From an uncultured Lachnospiraceae bacterium (GTDB lineage: Bacteria; Bacillota; Clostridia; Lachnospirales; Lachnospiraceae): DNA of 34,431 nt. Position 1 is the stretch's first letter. Each line of letters starts with the position of its first letter. The notes under the pieces are model-generated. The model worked only from the letters and a program-made list of their open reading frames with translations, was not told the DNA's origin and did not search any database. The position numbers and the translations under genes are program-made. Of the stretch, positions 1-7,760 are shown one piece after another. The DNA lies in the NCBI GenBank assembly GCA_947588845.1, contig CANQAR010000041.1, positions 1 through 34,431 on the forward strand. Direction: 5' to 3'.

Positions 1-74
1 CACGGATTTCTCCGCACTTCGTGCTCACGAAATCCTGAAACACCTCAAATCCGCACATTTTTCCATGAAAAATG
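1..74. other. Non-coding 5' edge of window
   Basis: No credible gene is seen here. The stretch has short hairpins (GCAC-ttc-GTGC near 15-25 and CATTTTT/AAAAATG near 56-74) and leads directly into the 83-bp dispersed repeat that follows. The upstream gene lies outside the window, so this may be its terminator or 3' region. Confidence 0.4.
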
Positions 75-157
75 GCTTCTTTTCGGTGTTTTTGGGGTCT
101 CAGTGTCATGCTTTTCCATGTGAACATGGAACGCATGACCTTTCGACCCTGGCATCA
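75..157. repeat. 83-bp dispersed hairpin repeat, copy 1
   Basis: This 83-bp stretch aligns without gaps to 3538-3620, with only four mismatches (at 76, 84, 97 and 102); 103-157 is identical between the copies. Its core is a long hairpin: GTCATGC pairs with GCATGAC and, inside it, TTCCATG pairs with CATGGAA around a TGA(A) loop. In this copy an outer GGGTC/GACCC pair can extend the stem. No ORF or transposase is linked to it. It lies upstream of the lipoprotein gene, so it could be a terminator-like RNA, a REP/MITE-like element or a nucleoid site. Confidence 0.8.
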
Positions 158-263
158 TTTTATTATACCGAATAGTAAAGAGGATAGCAACTGAAAGTTG
201 GCGTAAAATTGGTTCCACAGTCATAATAAAATGATTTCAGCAATATGATAGGAAGAAAGCGCG

Positions 264-692
264 GTGAGTCAGGTGGAAAATGTGAAAAAATGGATCTGGC
301 TGTGTCTGGCGGCGTGCGTGACGCTGATTGGCCTTGCGGGATGTCAGGGAAAGAAACAGGAAGATAACCCAAGGAGCGAGGTAGAGTTCACGGTTGTGGC
401 AAAAGAGGAGATTCCGGAGGAACTGGCGGCTGAGATTGAGAAGAATAAACAGGGCGAAATACGCATGGCATATACGGACGGCGGGGATCAGTATCTGATC
501 CGTGGGTACGGAGAGCAGAAAACAGGAGGGTACAGCATTTCCGTAGTCGAATGTACAGAGGACGAGACGGAGGTTTTTCTGGATACAAGGCTTCTGGGAC
601 CGGCAAATGAGGAGCAGATCACGAAGGAACCATCGTATCCTTATATTGTACTGAAGATTGAAGCGCGCGGGAAGGAAGTCCGGATACAGTAA
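264..692 (+). CDS. PrcB-like lipoprotein
   Basis: Small secreted lipoprotein of 142 aa. The N-terminus has two lysines, a hydrophobic stretch and the lipobox LAGC, with the acylated Cys at about residue 27, so it should be anchored on the outer face of the membrane. The rest resembles the PrcB C-terminal domain (GGYSISV followed by a YPYIVLKI strand), a fold first described in a Treponema protease complex; its role in Clostridia is not settled. The start is ambiguous. GTG 264 has AGGAAG 8 bases upstream, while GTG 282 has AGGTGG 5 bases upstream and would give a classic MKK-type signal peptide. The next gene starts 136 bases downstream on the same strand, and that gap shows nothing beyond its ribosome binding site. 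Confidence 0.65.
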   Translation: MSQVENVKKWIWLCLAACVTLIGLAGCQGKKQEDNPRSEVEFTVVAKEEIPEELAAEIEKNKQGEIRMAYTDGGDQYLIRGYGEQKTGGYSISVVECTEDETEVFLDTRLLGPANEEQITKEPSYPYIVLKIEARGKEVRIQ

Positions 693-828
693 CAGGAGCT
701 GCATCCGGCAGCATTGCGGTTAAAAGGAATCCGTCAGGTTTCCTTCAGGATAAACGATGCAGGTCTGCTGATGGCTTTTGCCCGGGATCTTTGCAGCAAA
801 CAGGAAAAAATAAAGGAGATAATTAGAT

Positions 829-2391
829 ATGGATTTATTGATGAAAAATATTCATATGTGCCGACAGGTGAGAAACGCCCATGCACAGATTACGCTGGAT
901 GAAGATTTCAATGTACCGGACGTACGTCCCGACGTGGAGATGATCGTCCAGAGCAAGGAACGGGTGACTCTGGAAAACGTGCGGGCGGAGAACGGAAAAG
1001 TATTCGTTGACGGAGTCATGGAAGCGGGAGTCCTGTACATGGATAACACAAAAGAACGCCAGATACACCGGCTGGATATGAAGCTTCCGTTTGCGGAAGC
1101 TTTTCCGGTGGAAGGGCTGGAGGCGGGCGAGACGGTCAGAATCCGCCACGAGACGGAGGATCTGAGCATTTCGATGATTAACTCACGCAAGCTGGCGGTC
1201 CGCAGCATTTTAAGCTTTGCCGTTTCCACGGATGAGATCTACGATCTGTCCGCCGCGGTTGAGACACAGACTTCGATTCGGACATGTGAAAAGAGAAAAA
1301 AACTGGAACTGATGCAGCTGCAGGTCCAGAACAAAGATATCCTCCGACTGAAAGAGGAGGTGCCGCTTGCGCCGAACAAACCGAATATCCGGGAAATCCT
1401 CTGGGAAAACGTGCAGTTGAGAAGCTGCAGAACGAAGCTGCTTGACGGAGAGATTGAGGTGCAGGGAAAGCTGTTTCTTTTTGTCCTCTACAGAGCGGAA
1501 GATGAAGATGAATCAGCGCAGTGGATGGAATACTCGATTCCGTTTGAAGGGAAACTCCTGTGTTCCGGATGCAGCCAGGAACTCGTGCCGGATATCGAGG
1601 TGTCGCTCTCACAGGCTGAACTTACCGCGAAAGAAGACACGGACGGCGAACTGCGGATTCTGCATCTGGAGGGAGTGCTTGAACTTGAGCTCCGCCTGTA
1701 CGGGAATGAGGACGCGGAGATTCTGGAAGACGTATTCTCGCCCGATAAGGAGCTTGTGATCACGTCCAGTGATGAGATTTACGAGAGTCTGATCATGCGC
1801 AATGAATCCAAATGCAAAACCGGAGGGAAAATCAGGATCCAGCCGTCAAAGCCGAGGATTCTGCAGATCTGCAACTGCAACGGAAGCATCAAGACAGATC
1901 AGACCCGGATCGTTCGGGAGGGGATTCAGGTGGAGGGGGCCATACCGGTTTCCATTCTTTATATCACCCCGGATGACTCCATGCCCTTTGCGATTCTGGA
2001 GGGTGTGATTCCGTTTTCCCATCTTGTTGAGATACAGAATCTGGATCAGGACTGCAGGTTTACTCTGAACACCGGACTGGAGCAGCTTTCCGCCACCATG
2101 TCCGACAGTGAAGAGATTGAAGTGCGCGCGGTCGTAAGCCTGAATGTGTTCGCGGTCAGACCCGCGAAGCAGACCTGCATACTGAAAATCGAGGAAAAGG
2201 AATATGATATGCAGAAGCTGGAGGCGATTCCGGGAATCACCGGATATATCGTGCAGGATGGGGATTCTCTCTGGGATATTGCAAAGGAATACTGCCTGCC
2301 TCCGGAACAGATTCTTGAGATGAACGGGCTGGAATCCTCCGGTCTGAGGAAGGGAGACTGCCTTGTGCTGATGAAGAGTGTGCAGCAGTAA
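829..2391 (+). CDS. SPOCS (DUF3794)/LysM domain protein
   Basis: A 520-aa protein starting at ATG 829 behind AAAGGAG. It has three SPOCS-type (DUF3794) beta-rich regions, roughly residues 30-120, 185-275 and 345-445, and a C-terminal LysM module (about 472-516) carrying the typical GDSLWDIAKEY signature that binds N-acetylglucosamine polymers. SPOCS domains are known from spore-coat and morphogenetic proteins of Bacilli and Clostridia, so the likely role is in the spore envelope, with LysM docking to cortex or peptidoglycan. There is no signal peptide, which fits deposition from the mother-cell cytoplasm. It is followed by a hairpin repeat and the ispE promoter, so ispE need not depend on this gene for transcription. 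Confidence 0.8.
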   Translation: MDLLMKNIHMCRQVRNAHAQITLDEDFNVPDVRPDVEMIVQSKERVTLENVRAENGKVFVDGVMEAGVLYMDNTKERQIHRLDMKLPFAEAFPVEGLEAGETVRIRHETEDLSISMINSRKLAVRSILSFAVSTDEIYDLSAAVETQTSIRTCEKRKKLELMQLQVQNKDILRLKEEVPLAPNKPNIREILWENVQLRSCRTKLLDGEIEVQGKLFLFVLYRAEDEDESAQWMEYSIPFEGKLLCSGCSQELVPDIEVSLSQAELTAKEDTDGELRILHLEGVLELELRLYGNEDAEILEDVFSPDKELVITSSDEIYESLIMRNESKCKTGGKIRIQPSKPRILQICNCNGSIKTDQTRIVREGIQVEGAIPVSILYITPDDSMPFAILEGVIPFSHLVEIQNLDQDCRFTLNTGLEQLSATMSDSEEIEVRAVVSLNVFAVRPAKQTCILKIEEKEYDMQKLEAIPGITGYIVQDGDSLWDIAKEYCLPPEQILEMNGLESSGLRKGDCLVLMKSVQQ

Positions 2392-2392
2392 T

Positions 2393-2427
2393 GTTACCGG
2401 TACTCCCTTGCAGGTCGTGAACGTAAC
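2393..2427. repeat. GTTAC/GTAAC hairpin repeat, right after the SPOCS stop
   Basis: GTTAC at 2393-2397 pairs with GTAAC at 2423-2427. The internal ACTCCCTTGCAGG-yCGTGAAC segment is almost identical to the one at 12206-12233. This is the tail part of the second dispersed hairpin family, whose fuller copies are at 9247-9338, 12198-12270 and 23776-23880. It begins one base after the stop codon and could act as a transcript 3' end, but no T-tract follows. Confidence 0.6.
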
Positions 2428-2467
2428 CCCGCTCCGTTAATTTTAGGTAAAGAACTGTGTTTGGATA

Positions 2468-2496
2468 TTGACAGAAACAGAGGAAAATTGTAGAAT
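2468..2496 (+). promoter_or_regulatory. Sigma-A promoter for ispE
   Basis: TTGACA at 2468-2473, a 17-bp spacer, and TAGAAT at 2491-2496. This is a near-consensus vegetative promoter, predicting a start near 2503 and a leader of about 155 nt before ispE. The leader holds the GC-rich hairpin GCCCGC-agc-GCGGGC at 2603-2617, a 15-mer found again at 21203-21217 upstream of dnaB. Confidence 0.8.
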
Positions 2497-2500
2497 GACA

Positions 2501-2520
2501 GTAGATTGTATACAAAGTAC
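2501..2520. promoter_or_regulatory. GntR-type operator
   Basis: Palindrome GTAgaTTGTATACAAagTAC, symmetric at 16 of 20 positions. Its core TTGTATACAA equals the core of the Bacillus subtilis GntR operator (established knowledge). It lies over the predicted transcription start, where bound repressor would block initiation. A GntR/FCD regulator is encoded 1.1 kb downstream, so autoregulation of this operon is a reasonable inference. Confidence 0.65.
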
Positions 2521-2657
2521 ACAAAAAATACAACGATACCTTCCGATAAAGGAAAGTATGGTTTTTACATGTCTGTTTTCGAAAGCTTTCACCTGTGGCG
2601 GCGCCCGCAGCGCGGGCAGGCCGTTTACGGACGGAAAACAGGCGGCAGGGGGGGATT

Positions 2658-3530
2658 ATGAAAACACTTATACTGGAAGCAAAGGCCAAGATTAATCTTG
2701 GCCTTGATGTACTTGCAAAGCGTCCGGACGGTTATCATGAGCTTCGGATGATCATGCAGAGCATTGGCCTGTACGATGAGATTCGTCTGACAGTAACGCA
2801 GGAACCGGGAATCCGGCTCCGGACGGATGCACCGGGACTTCCGACGGACAGGCGGAATCTCGCGTACCGTGCGGCGACTCTGCTGATGGAGGAATTCGGG
2901 ATCGGGCAGGGACTGGAGATCAGCCTGAACAAGAAAATTCCGATGGCCGCGGGGCTTGCGGGAGGAAGCGCCGACGCGGCTGCAGTCCTGAAGGGCGTCA
3001 GCCAGCTGTTCGGACTGAATCTTTCCATGGAGGAACTGCAGAAAAGGGGAGTGCAGCTGGGAGCGGATATTCCGTACTGTCTCATGATGGGGACCGCGCT
3101 GGCAGAAGGAATCGGGGAGAAGCTGACCAGACTTCCGGACGCGCCGGCCTGCCATGTGCTTCTTGCGAAGCCGCCGATTGAGGTTTCCACCGGGTTTGTC
3201 TATGGAAATCTGAAGGCGGACAGGCTGAAAGAACATCCGGATATTGACGGCCAGATTGCCGCCATTCATGATGAGAATTTTGAGAAAATGGCGGAACTGA
3301 TGGGAAATGTCCTTGAGACGGTCACGATACCGGCGCATCCGGTGATTCAGGAGCTGAAGGATGAGATGAGGAGTTTGGGAGCTGTCGGTGCAATGATGAG
3401 CGGAAGCGGCCCGACGGTGTTCGGGCTGTTTGATGAAGAGGATCGTGCTGGGGAGGCATATGAGCGGATGAAACACAACCGGGGAGATGACTGTGAAGTG
3501 ATCCTGACGCGGTTTGAAGGTGCAGAATGA
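2658..3530 (+). CDS. ispE: 4-diphosphocytidyl-2-C-methyl-D-erythritol kinase
   Basis: Phosphorylates the 2-hydroxyl of CDP-methylerythritol with ATP, the fourth step of the MEP isoprenoid pathway in the cytoplasm. The 290-aa protein is of normal length. It opens with the family signature AKAKINLGLDVL-x5-DGYHEL and carries the GHMP-kinase ATP loop PMAAGLAGGSADAA (about residues 95-109) and a C-terminal glycine-rich motif MMSGSGPTVF. Start ATG 2658 follows a purine-rich AGGGGGG; a longer in-frame upstream extension reads through the leader hairpin and was discarded. Its own promoter and a GntR-type operator lie upstream; gntR follows after a repeat. Confidence 0.95.
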   Translation: MKTLILEAKAKINLGLDVLAKRPDGYHELRMIMQSIGLYDEIRLTVTQEPGIRLRTDAPGLPTDRRNLAYRAATLLMEEFGIGQGLEISLNKKIPMAAGLAGGSADAAAVLKGVSQLFGLNLSMEELQKRGVQLGADIPYCLMMGTALAEGIGEKLTRLPDAPACHVLLAKPPIEVSTGFVYGNLKADRLKEHPDIDGQIAAIHDENFEKMAELMGNVLETVTIPAHPVIQELKDEMRSLGAVGAMMSGSGPTVFGLFDEEDRAGEAYERMKHNRGDDCEVILTRFEGAE

Positions 3531-3537
3531 GGGAGCA

Positions 3538-3620
3538 GTTTCTTTTTGGTGTTTTTGGGATCTCGGTGTCATGCTTTTCCATGTGAACATGGAACGCATG
3601 ACCTTTCGACCCTGGCATCA
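3538..3620. repeat. 83-bp dispersed hairpin repeat, copy 2
   Basis: Second copy of the 83-bp element at 75-157, about 95% identical and in the same orientation. It fills most of the ispE-gntR gap. The same nested hairpin (GTCATGC/GCATGAC enclosing TTCCATG/CATGGAA) is intact here, while the outer GGGTC arm is changed to GGATC. It may reduce read-through from ispE into gntR or be a neutral insertion; the sequence alone cannot decide. Confidence 0.8.
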
Positions 3621-3652
3621 ATTAATAAATATAAGGGAATACGGAGGAGAAA

Positions 3653-4333
3653 ATGGTAGACACATTTCAATTGCAGATGAATGAGTACCTGCCGCTGCGC
3701 GACGTTGTTTTTCAGACGCTGCGCCAGGCAATTTTGAAGGGAGAACTGGAACCGGGAGAGAGGCTGATGGAGATCCATCTTGCCCAGAAGCTCGGCGTGA
3801 GCCGCACGCCGGTGCGTGAGGCGATCCGCAAGCTTGAGCTGGAAGGACTGGTTATCATGATACCGAGGAAAGGCGCGATTGTGGCCGAGATCACGGTATC
3901 CGAGCTGGAGGATGTGCTGGAGGTGCGCCTTGCGCTTGAAGAGCTTGCGGTCAAGCACGCGTGCAGAAAGCATACCGGCGAACAGATTGCGAAGCTGCAG
4001 AAAGCGGCGGCGGAATTCCGGAGAGTTCTGCATGGTTCCGACATTTCCGCGTACGCGCAGGCGGACGAGGATTTTCATGAGATTATCTACAAAATGGCGG
4101 GGAACCGCCGGCTCATGCAGATGCTGAATAATCTGCGGGAGCAGATGTACCGTTATCGTTTGGAATATCTCAAGGACAAGTCGTCGCATGCACAGCTCGT
4201 CTGGGAGCATGATGAGATTGTAAACGCGCTGGAGGCCGGTGATGAGGAAAAAGCTCTGAAGATCATGACGCAGCATGTGGAGAGGCAGAAGGAATATATC
4301 ATTCAGAGGATTGCGAAGAAAGAAGAAGTGTGA
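3653..4333 (+). CDS. GntR family regulator, FCD (FadR-type) subfamily
   Basis: A 226-aa transcriptional regulator starting at ATG 3653 behind GGAGGAG. Residues about 13-80 form the winged helix-turn-helix (AILKGELEPGERL, then LAQKLGVSRTPVREAIRKLE). The C-terminal FCD ligand domain (about 90-215) has the expected metal-site residues: Asp/His of EDFHEII, His of WEHDEIV, and His of MTQHVERQ. Such proteins usually repress sugar-acid or amino-acid genes and release DNA when bound to a carboxylate ligand. The likely operator is 2501-2520, before ispE. A PfkB kinase gene follows after 36 bases, so the ligand is more probably linked to carbohydrate catabolism than to isoprenoids. The ligand is unknown. 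Confidence 0.88.
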   Translation: MVDTFQLQMNEYLPLRDVVFQTLRQAILKGELEPGERLMEIHLAQKLGVSRTPVREAIRKLELEGLVIMIPRKGAIVAEITVSELEDVLEVRLALEELAVKHACRKHTGEQIAKLQKAAAEFRRVLHGSDISAYAQADEDFHEIIYKMAGNRRLMQMLNNLREQMYRYRLEYLKDKSSHAQLVWEHDEIVNALEAGDEEKALKIMTQHVERQKEYIIQRIAKKEEV

Positions 4334-4369
4334 GAGAATAGTTTACAGGAAGAGGAAGGTGACCAGACT

Positions 4370-5308
4370 GTGGATGTGCTGTGTATCGGCATGGACGTGG
4401 TAGACATTATGGCGACGCCGGTAGGAAAGAACGAGGACTGGCTGGAAAAACAGAGAATATCCGATATCCAGATCCGGATCGGGGGCGACGCGGTGAATCA
4501 GGCCATCAGGCTTGCGGATCTGGGGCTTCATGCGGCGGTTGTCGGAGGAATCGGAGAGGACCAGAATGGAGATTTTCTGAGAAATGCGCTTGTAAAAAGA
4601 GGCGTGGACACCAGATTTCTGGCGTCCAAAAAAGATGTGAGCACGGGAACTTCACTGGTGCTGGTGGACGCGAAGGGAGAACGGCATACCTTTTCAGTCA
4701 GAGGCGCGCACAGCTGCCTGACGCGCGAAGATCTGGAATGTACGCTGACCGAAGATATCCGGGCGATTTCCCTCGCCAGTCTGTTTTCCATGCCGTTTCT
4801 GGAGAAGGACGGCCTTTTTGAATATCTGACAGAGATGAAGAAAAAAGGCGTGATCGTTCTGGGGGATCTTGCCTATGATAAGGAAAGGCTGGGCCTGGAC
4901 GGGATCCGGAAGGTTCTTCCGCTGATCGATTACTTTCTCCCCAGCCTGTACGACGTACTCGGGATGACCGGGACAAAGACGCCGGAGGAAGCCGCCAGAG
5001 TCTACCATGAAAATGGAACGGCCCACGTCATTATCAAATGCGGAGAAAAGGGCTGCTACTACAGTTCCAGAGAAAGCGGCAAAAGCGGTTATGTGCCGGC
5101 CGTCAGGGTGCAGCCTGCGGATACGACAGGCGCAGGGGACTGCATGAACGCTCTGTTTATCAGCCGGATCCTCGCGGGAGACGATATAGAAACGGCCTGC
5201 CGCTATGCCTGCGCCGGGGCCTCTTGCAGTACGCTGTTTCTGGGGGCGAACGGAGGGGAACTGACGCCTGCGTATCTGAAGGAATGGATGGACGGACACT
5301 GCAGCTGA
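4370..5308 (+). CDS. PfkB family carbohydrate kinase
   Basis: A 312-aa ribokinase-like sugar kinase starting at GTG 4370 with AGGAAGG upstream. It shows the N-terminal substrate region with GGDAVNQAIRLADLG and GGIGEDQNGDFL (PfkB signature 1 area) and the C-terminal signature DTTGAGDCMNALF, where GAGD forms the anion hole and the Asp is the catalytic base. It transfers phosphate from ATP to a hydroxymethyl group of a sugar or nucleoside. The substrate cannot be read from the sequence; fructokinase, 2-keto-3-deoxygluconate kinase and ribokinase are all possible. Its position after a FadR-type regulator suggests sugar or sugar-acid catabolism. Confidence 0.88.
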   Translation: MDVLCIGMDVVDIMATPVGKNEDWLEKQRISDIQIRIGGDAVNQAIRLADLGLHAAVVGGIGEDQNGDFLRNALVKRGVDTRFLASKKDVSTGTSLVLVDAKGERHTFSVRGAHSCLTREDLECTLTEDIRAISLASLFSMPFLEKDGLFEYLTEMKKKGVIVLGDLAYDKERLGLDGIRKVLPLIDYFLPSLYDVLGMTGTKTPEEAARVYHENGTAHVIIKCGEKGCYYSSRESGKSGYVPAVRVQPADTTGAGDCMNALFISRILAGDDIETACRYACAGASCSTLFLGANGGELTPAYLKEWMDGHCS

Positions 5309-5460
5309 CCTGCGGAGTAGTTGATTTTGCTGCGTGGGGGATGTGAAAAACCTGGAAAAGCCTTCGGTGGTTTCTGGAAGATGTCTGCAGGAACATCCTC
5401 AAAGTTTGTGCCGGAACTTGTGGGAGAGTCTAAGAAAACAGAGAACAGGAGGGTTTGGGT

Positions 5461-6099
5461 ATGGAGCGTTTTGTGATTGCGATTACAAGGACATGCGGCA
5501 GCGGAGCCACGTCAATCGGGACGATTCTGGCGAATGATTATGGGATCGATCTGTATGACAGAAAAATTCTGCGGCTCGCGTCGGAGCAGAGCGGAATCAA
5601 CGAGGAACTGTTTGCGACAGCGGACGAGCATGTGAAGAACAGCCTGCTGTACCGCGTCTCAAGAAAAGTCTACAAAGGCGAGCTGATCCCGCCGGAGAGC
5701 GGGAATTTCATGTCGGATCAGAATCTGTTCAACTATCAGGCAAAGGTACTGAAAGAGCTTGCGGAGCGGGAATCCTTCGTCGGGATCGGGCGCGGCTGTA
5801 CCTACGTCCTGAAAGACGTGCCGAACGTGCTCCGGGTATTCGTTTACGCCTCGAGGGAATGCTGCATCAGCCGGGAGGCGGCGCGTCAGGGAATTTCCGA
5901 GAAAGACGCGGCGCGCCATGTCCAGCGGATGGACAAGTACCGCAGCGAGTACCACAAATATCACACAGGACATGAGTGGAAGGATCCCTACAACTATGAC
6001 CTGTGCCTGAATACGGAACTTCTGACTTACGAACAGTGCGCGAAGCTTATCGAGTACCATATGTGGGTGCGGTTCGGGATTGAGATGCCGGAAGTATAG
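5461..6099 (+). CDS. Cytidylate kinase-like family protein
   Basis: A 212-aa P-loop protein of the cytidylate-kinase-like family common in Clostridia and distinct from housekeeping Cmk. ATG 5461 has AGGAGGG 7 bases upstream; an in-frame TTG six bases earlier is less well placed. The N-terminus has the strand and loop VIAITRTCGSGATSIG, a modified Walker A without the canonical GKS/T, followed by YDRKILRLAS. FVGIGRGCTYVLKD and RVFVYAS resemble the core strands of CMP kinases. The nucleotide substrate is not established. It is the third gene of a regulator-kinase-kinase-reductase run; the 150-bp gap before it holds only a weak TTCG-loop hairpin (near 5350-5378). Confidence 0.75.
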   Translation: MERFVIAITRTCGSGATSIGTILANDYGIDLYDRKILRLASEQSGINEELFATADEHVKNSLLYRVSRKVYKGELIPPESGNFMSDQNLFNYQAKVLKELAERESFVGIGRGCTYVLKDVPNVLRVFVYASRECCISREAARQGISEKDAARHVQRMDKYRSEYHKYHTGHEWKDPYNYDLCLNTELLTYEQCAKLIEYHMWVRFGIEMPEV

Positions 6100-6130
6100 G
6101 ATGTCAGTTATATCAGATAGGAGACGACAG

Positions 6131-7042
6131 ATGAAAATAGAAAAGACAGCAGTCATAGGAATGGGTGCGCTCGGCATGCTCTTTGGGACCTGTATTCTGG
6201 AGGGCGCCGGTCCTGACGGAATGTGCTATGTGATGGATGAGGAGCGCGTCAGAAAATACAAAGACAAAACTTTTTATGAGAATGGAAAGCCGCGTCATAT
6301 GCCGATTGTGGCGGACAGCCAGGCGGAGCCGGCAGATCTTGTCATCGTGGCGGTCAAGTACAACAGTCTGCCCTCCGCACTCGATACGATGAAAAACTGC
6401 GTGGGAGAACATACGATCATCCTGTCCGTGATGAACGGCATCACGAGCGAGGAGATTCTTGCGGCCCGCTACGGAAAAGAACATCTTGTCTACACCGTGG
6501 CGCAGGGAATGGACGCGATGAAGTTCGGGGACAAGCTCACTTACACAAAAAGAGGCGAACTGCGCCTCGGCGCAAAAGAAGCCTGCCAGGAAGAAAATGT
6601 AAAAGATGTCTGCGAGTATTTTGACCGGGTCGGCGTTCCCTATACGAAAGACGCGGACATCATGAGACGGCTCTGGGGCAAATTCATGCTGAACGTCGGT
6701 ATCAACCAGACCTGCATGGTCTACGAGACAACCTACCACGGTTGTCTGATTCCCGGTGAACCGAACCGGACGATGATCGCCGCGATGCGCGAGGTGATTG
6801 CCCTTGCCCACTGTGAAGGAATCCCGATCGGGGAAGAAGACCTGAACGAGTACATTGATATCCTCGGGACGCTCTCGCCGGACGGTATGCCGTCCATGCG
6901 CCAGGACGGGGTGGCAAAACGTCCGTCCGAGGTGGAGATGTTCGCGGGAACGGTGCGCGAACTCGCCAGGAAGCATGGGATCTATGTGCCGGCCAATGAC
7001 TTCCTTTACGAGAGAGTGAAGGAGATGGAGGCAGAATACTGA
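6131..7042 (+). CDS. Ketopantoate reductase family protein (ApbA/PanE)
   Basis: NADPH-dependent 2-ketopantoate 2-reductase-like enzyme of 303 aa. The Rossmann motif GMGALG is at residues about 10-15, VAVKYNSL carries the Lys-containing substrate-site strand, and KFMLNVGINQ is the conserved catalytic-domain helix. PSMRQDGVAKRPSEVE matches the C-terminal Ser/Glu region. ATG 6131 has AGGAG 7 bases upstream; a longer frame overlapping the previous gene was discarded. Clostridia often hold several paralogs, and no panB, panC or panD lies near, so involvement in pantothenate synthesis is uncertain; reduction of another 2-keto acid is equally possible. Confidence 0.82.
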   Translation: MKIEKTAVIGMGALGMLFGTCILEGAGPDGMCYVMDEERVRKYKDKTFYENGKPRHMPIVADSQAEPADLVIVAVKYNSLPSALDTMKNCVGEHTIILSVMNGITSEEILAARYGKEHLVYTVAQGMDAMKFGDKLTYTKRGELRLGAKEACQEENVKDVCEYFDRVGVPYTKDADIMRRLWGKFMLNVGINQTCMVYETTYHGCLIPGEPNRTMIAAMREVIALAHCEGIPIGEEDLNEYIDILGTLSPDGMPSMRQDGVAKRPSEVEMFAGTVRELARKHGIYVPANDFLYERVKEMEAEY

Positions 7043-7079
7043 AACGGGAAGTTGATGCAGCATGCGGCCCGCGCGGACG

Positions 7080-7110
7080 AGCAGGAGGGGAAACCGTCTC
7101 CTGCTTGATT
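7080..7110 (+). terminator. Possible terminator after the ketopantoate reductase gene
   Basis: AGCAGGAG (7080-7087) pairs with CTCCTGCT (7098-7105), with possible extra GG/CC pairing in the loop, followed by TGATTATT. The T-run is short, so it may be weak. Confidence 0.5.
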
Positions 7111-7166
7111 ATTCTGCCGGGAATATCAAAGATTCAGAGGGCGGGAACTGTAACAGGAGGTACAAT

Positions 7167-7712
7167 ATGAAACTTTTAATAGCGTCTGATATTCATGGTT
7201 CTGCGTATTACTGCAGAAAACTGCTGGAAGCGTATGAGAAGGAAGGAGCGCAGCGCATGGTGCTTCTTGGTGATGTGCTGTATCATGGGCCGAGAAATGA
7301 TCTTCCGCGGGAGTACGCCCCGAAGGAGGTCATCCGCATGCTGAATGAGCGCAGCAATGAGATTTATGCGGTTCGCGGCAACTGCGAGGCGGAGGTTGAC
7401 CAGATGGTGCTGGATTTCCCGGTGCTGGCGGATTACATGCTGCTGTTCGAGGGGGACAAGGTGATCTATGCGACACATGGTCATGTCTGGAATGAGGATC
7501 ATCTGCCGCCGATGAAACCGGGCGATGTGCTTCTGCACGGCCACACGCATGTGCTGCGGGCGGAGAGGAAGAATGGAATTCTGATTCTGAATCCGGGCTC
7601 TGTGGCGATTCCGAAGGAAGGGAATCCGCCGACTTATGCGGTTCTGGAGGACGGAGTGTTTTTGATCAAAGATTTTGAAGGAAATGTGGTGCGGGAACCA
7701 TGTTCCGTTTGA
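7167..7712 (+). CDS. YfcE-type metallophosphoesterase
   Basis: A 181-aa calcineurin-like phosphodiesterase of the YfcE/MJ0936 group. All metal-site blocks are present: SDIHGS (D, H), GDVLYHGP (D), RGNCEAE (N), THGH (H) and HGHTH (two H). The known E. coli YfcE hydrolyses phosphodiesters in vitro; the natural substrate is unknown. ATG 7167 has AGGAGG 8 bases upstream; the longer upstream frame runs through the preceding hairpin and was not used. aroA begins 48 bases after its stop, suggesting one transcript. A second, shorter member of the same family is encoded at 13240-13722. Confidence 0.87.
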   Translation: MKLLIASDIHGSAYYCRKLLEAYEKEGAQRMVLLGDVLYHGPRNDLPREYAPKEVIRMLNERSNEIYAVRGNCEAEVDQMVLDFPVLADYMLLFEGDKVIYATHGHVWNEDHLPPMKPGDVLLHGHTHVLRAERKNGILILNPGSVAIPKEGNPPTYAVLEDGVFLIKDFEGNVVREPCSV

Positions 7713-7760
7713 CAGAAAAATGCCTGTATGGATAGTGCAGAAAAATTACGGAGGTTACAT

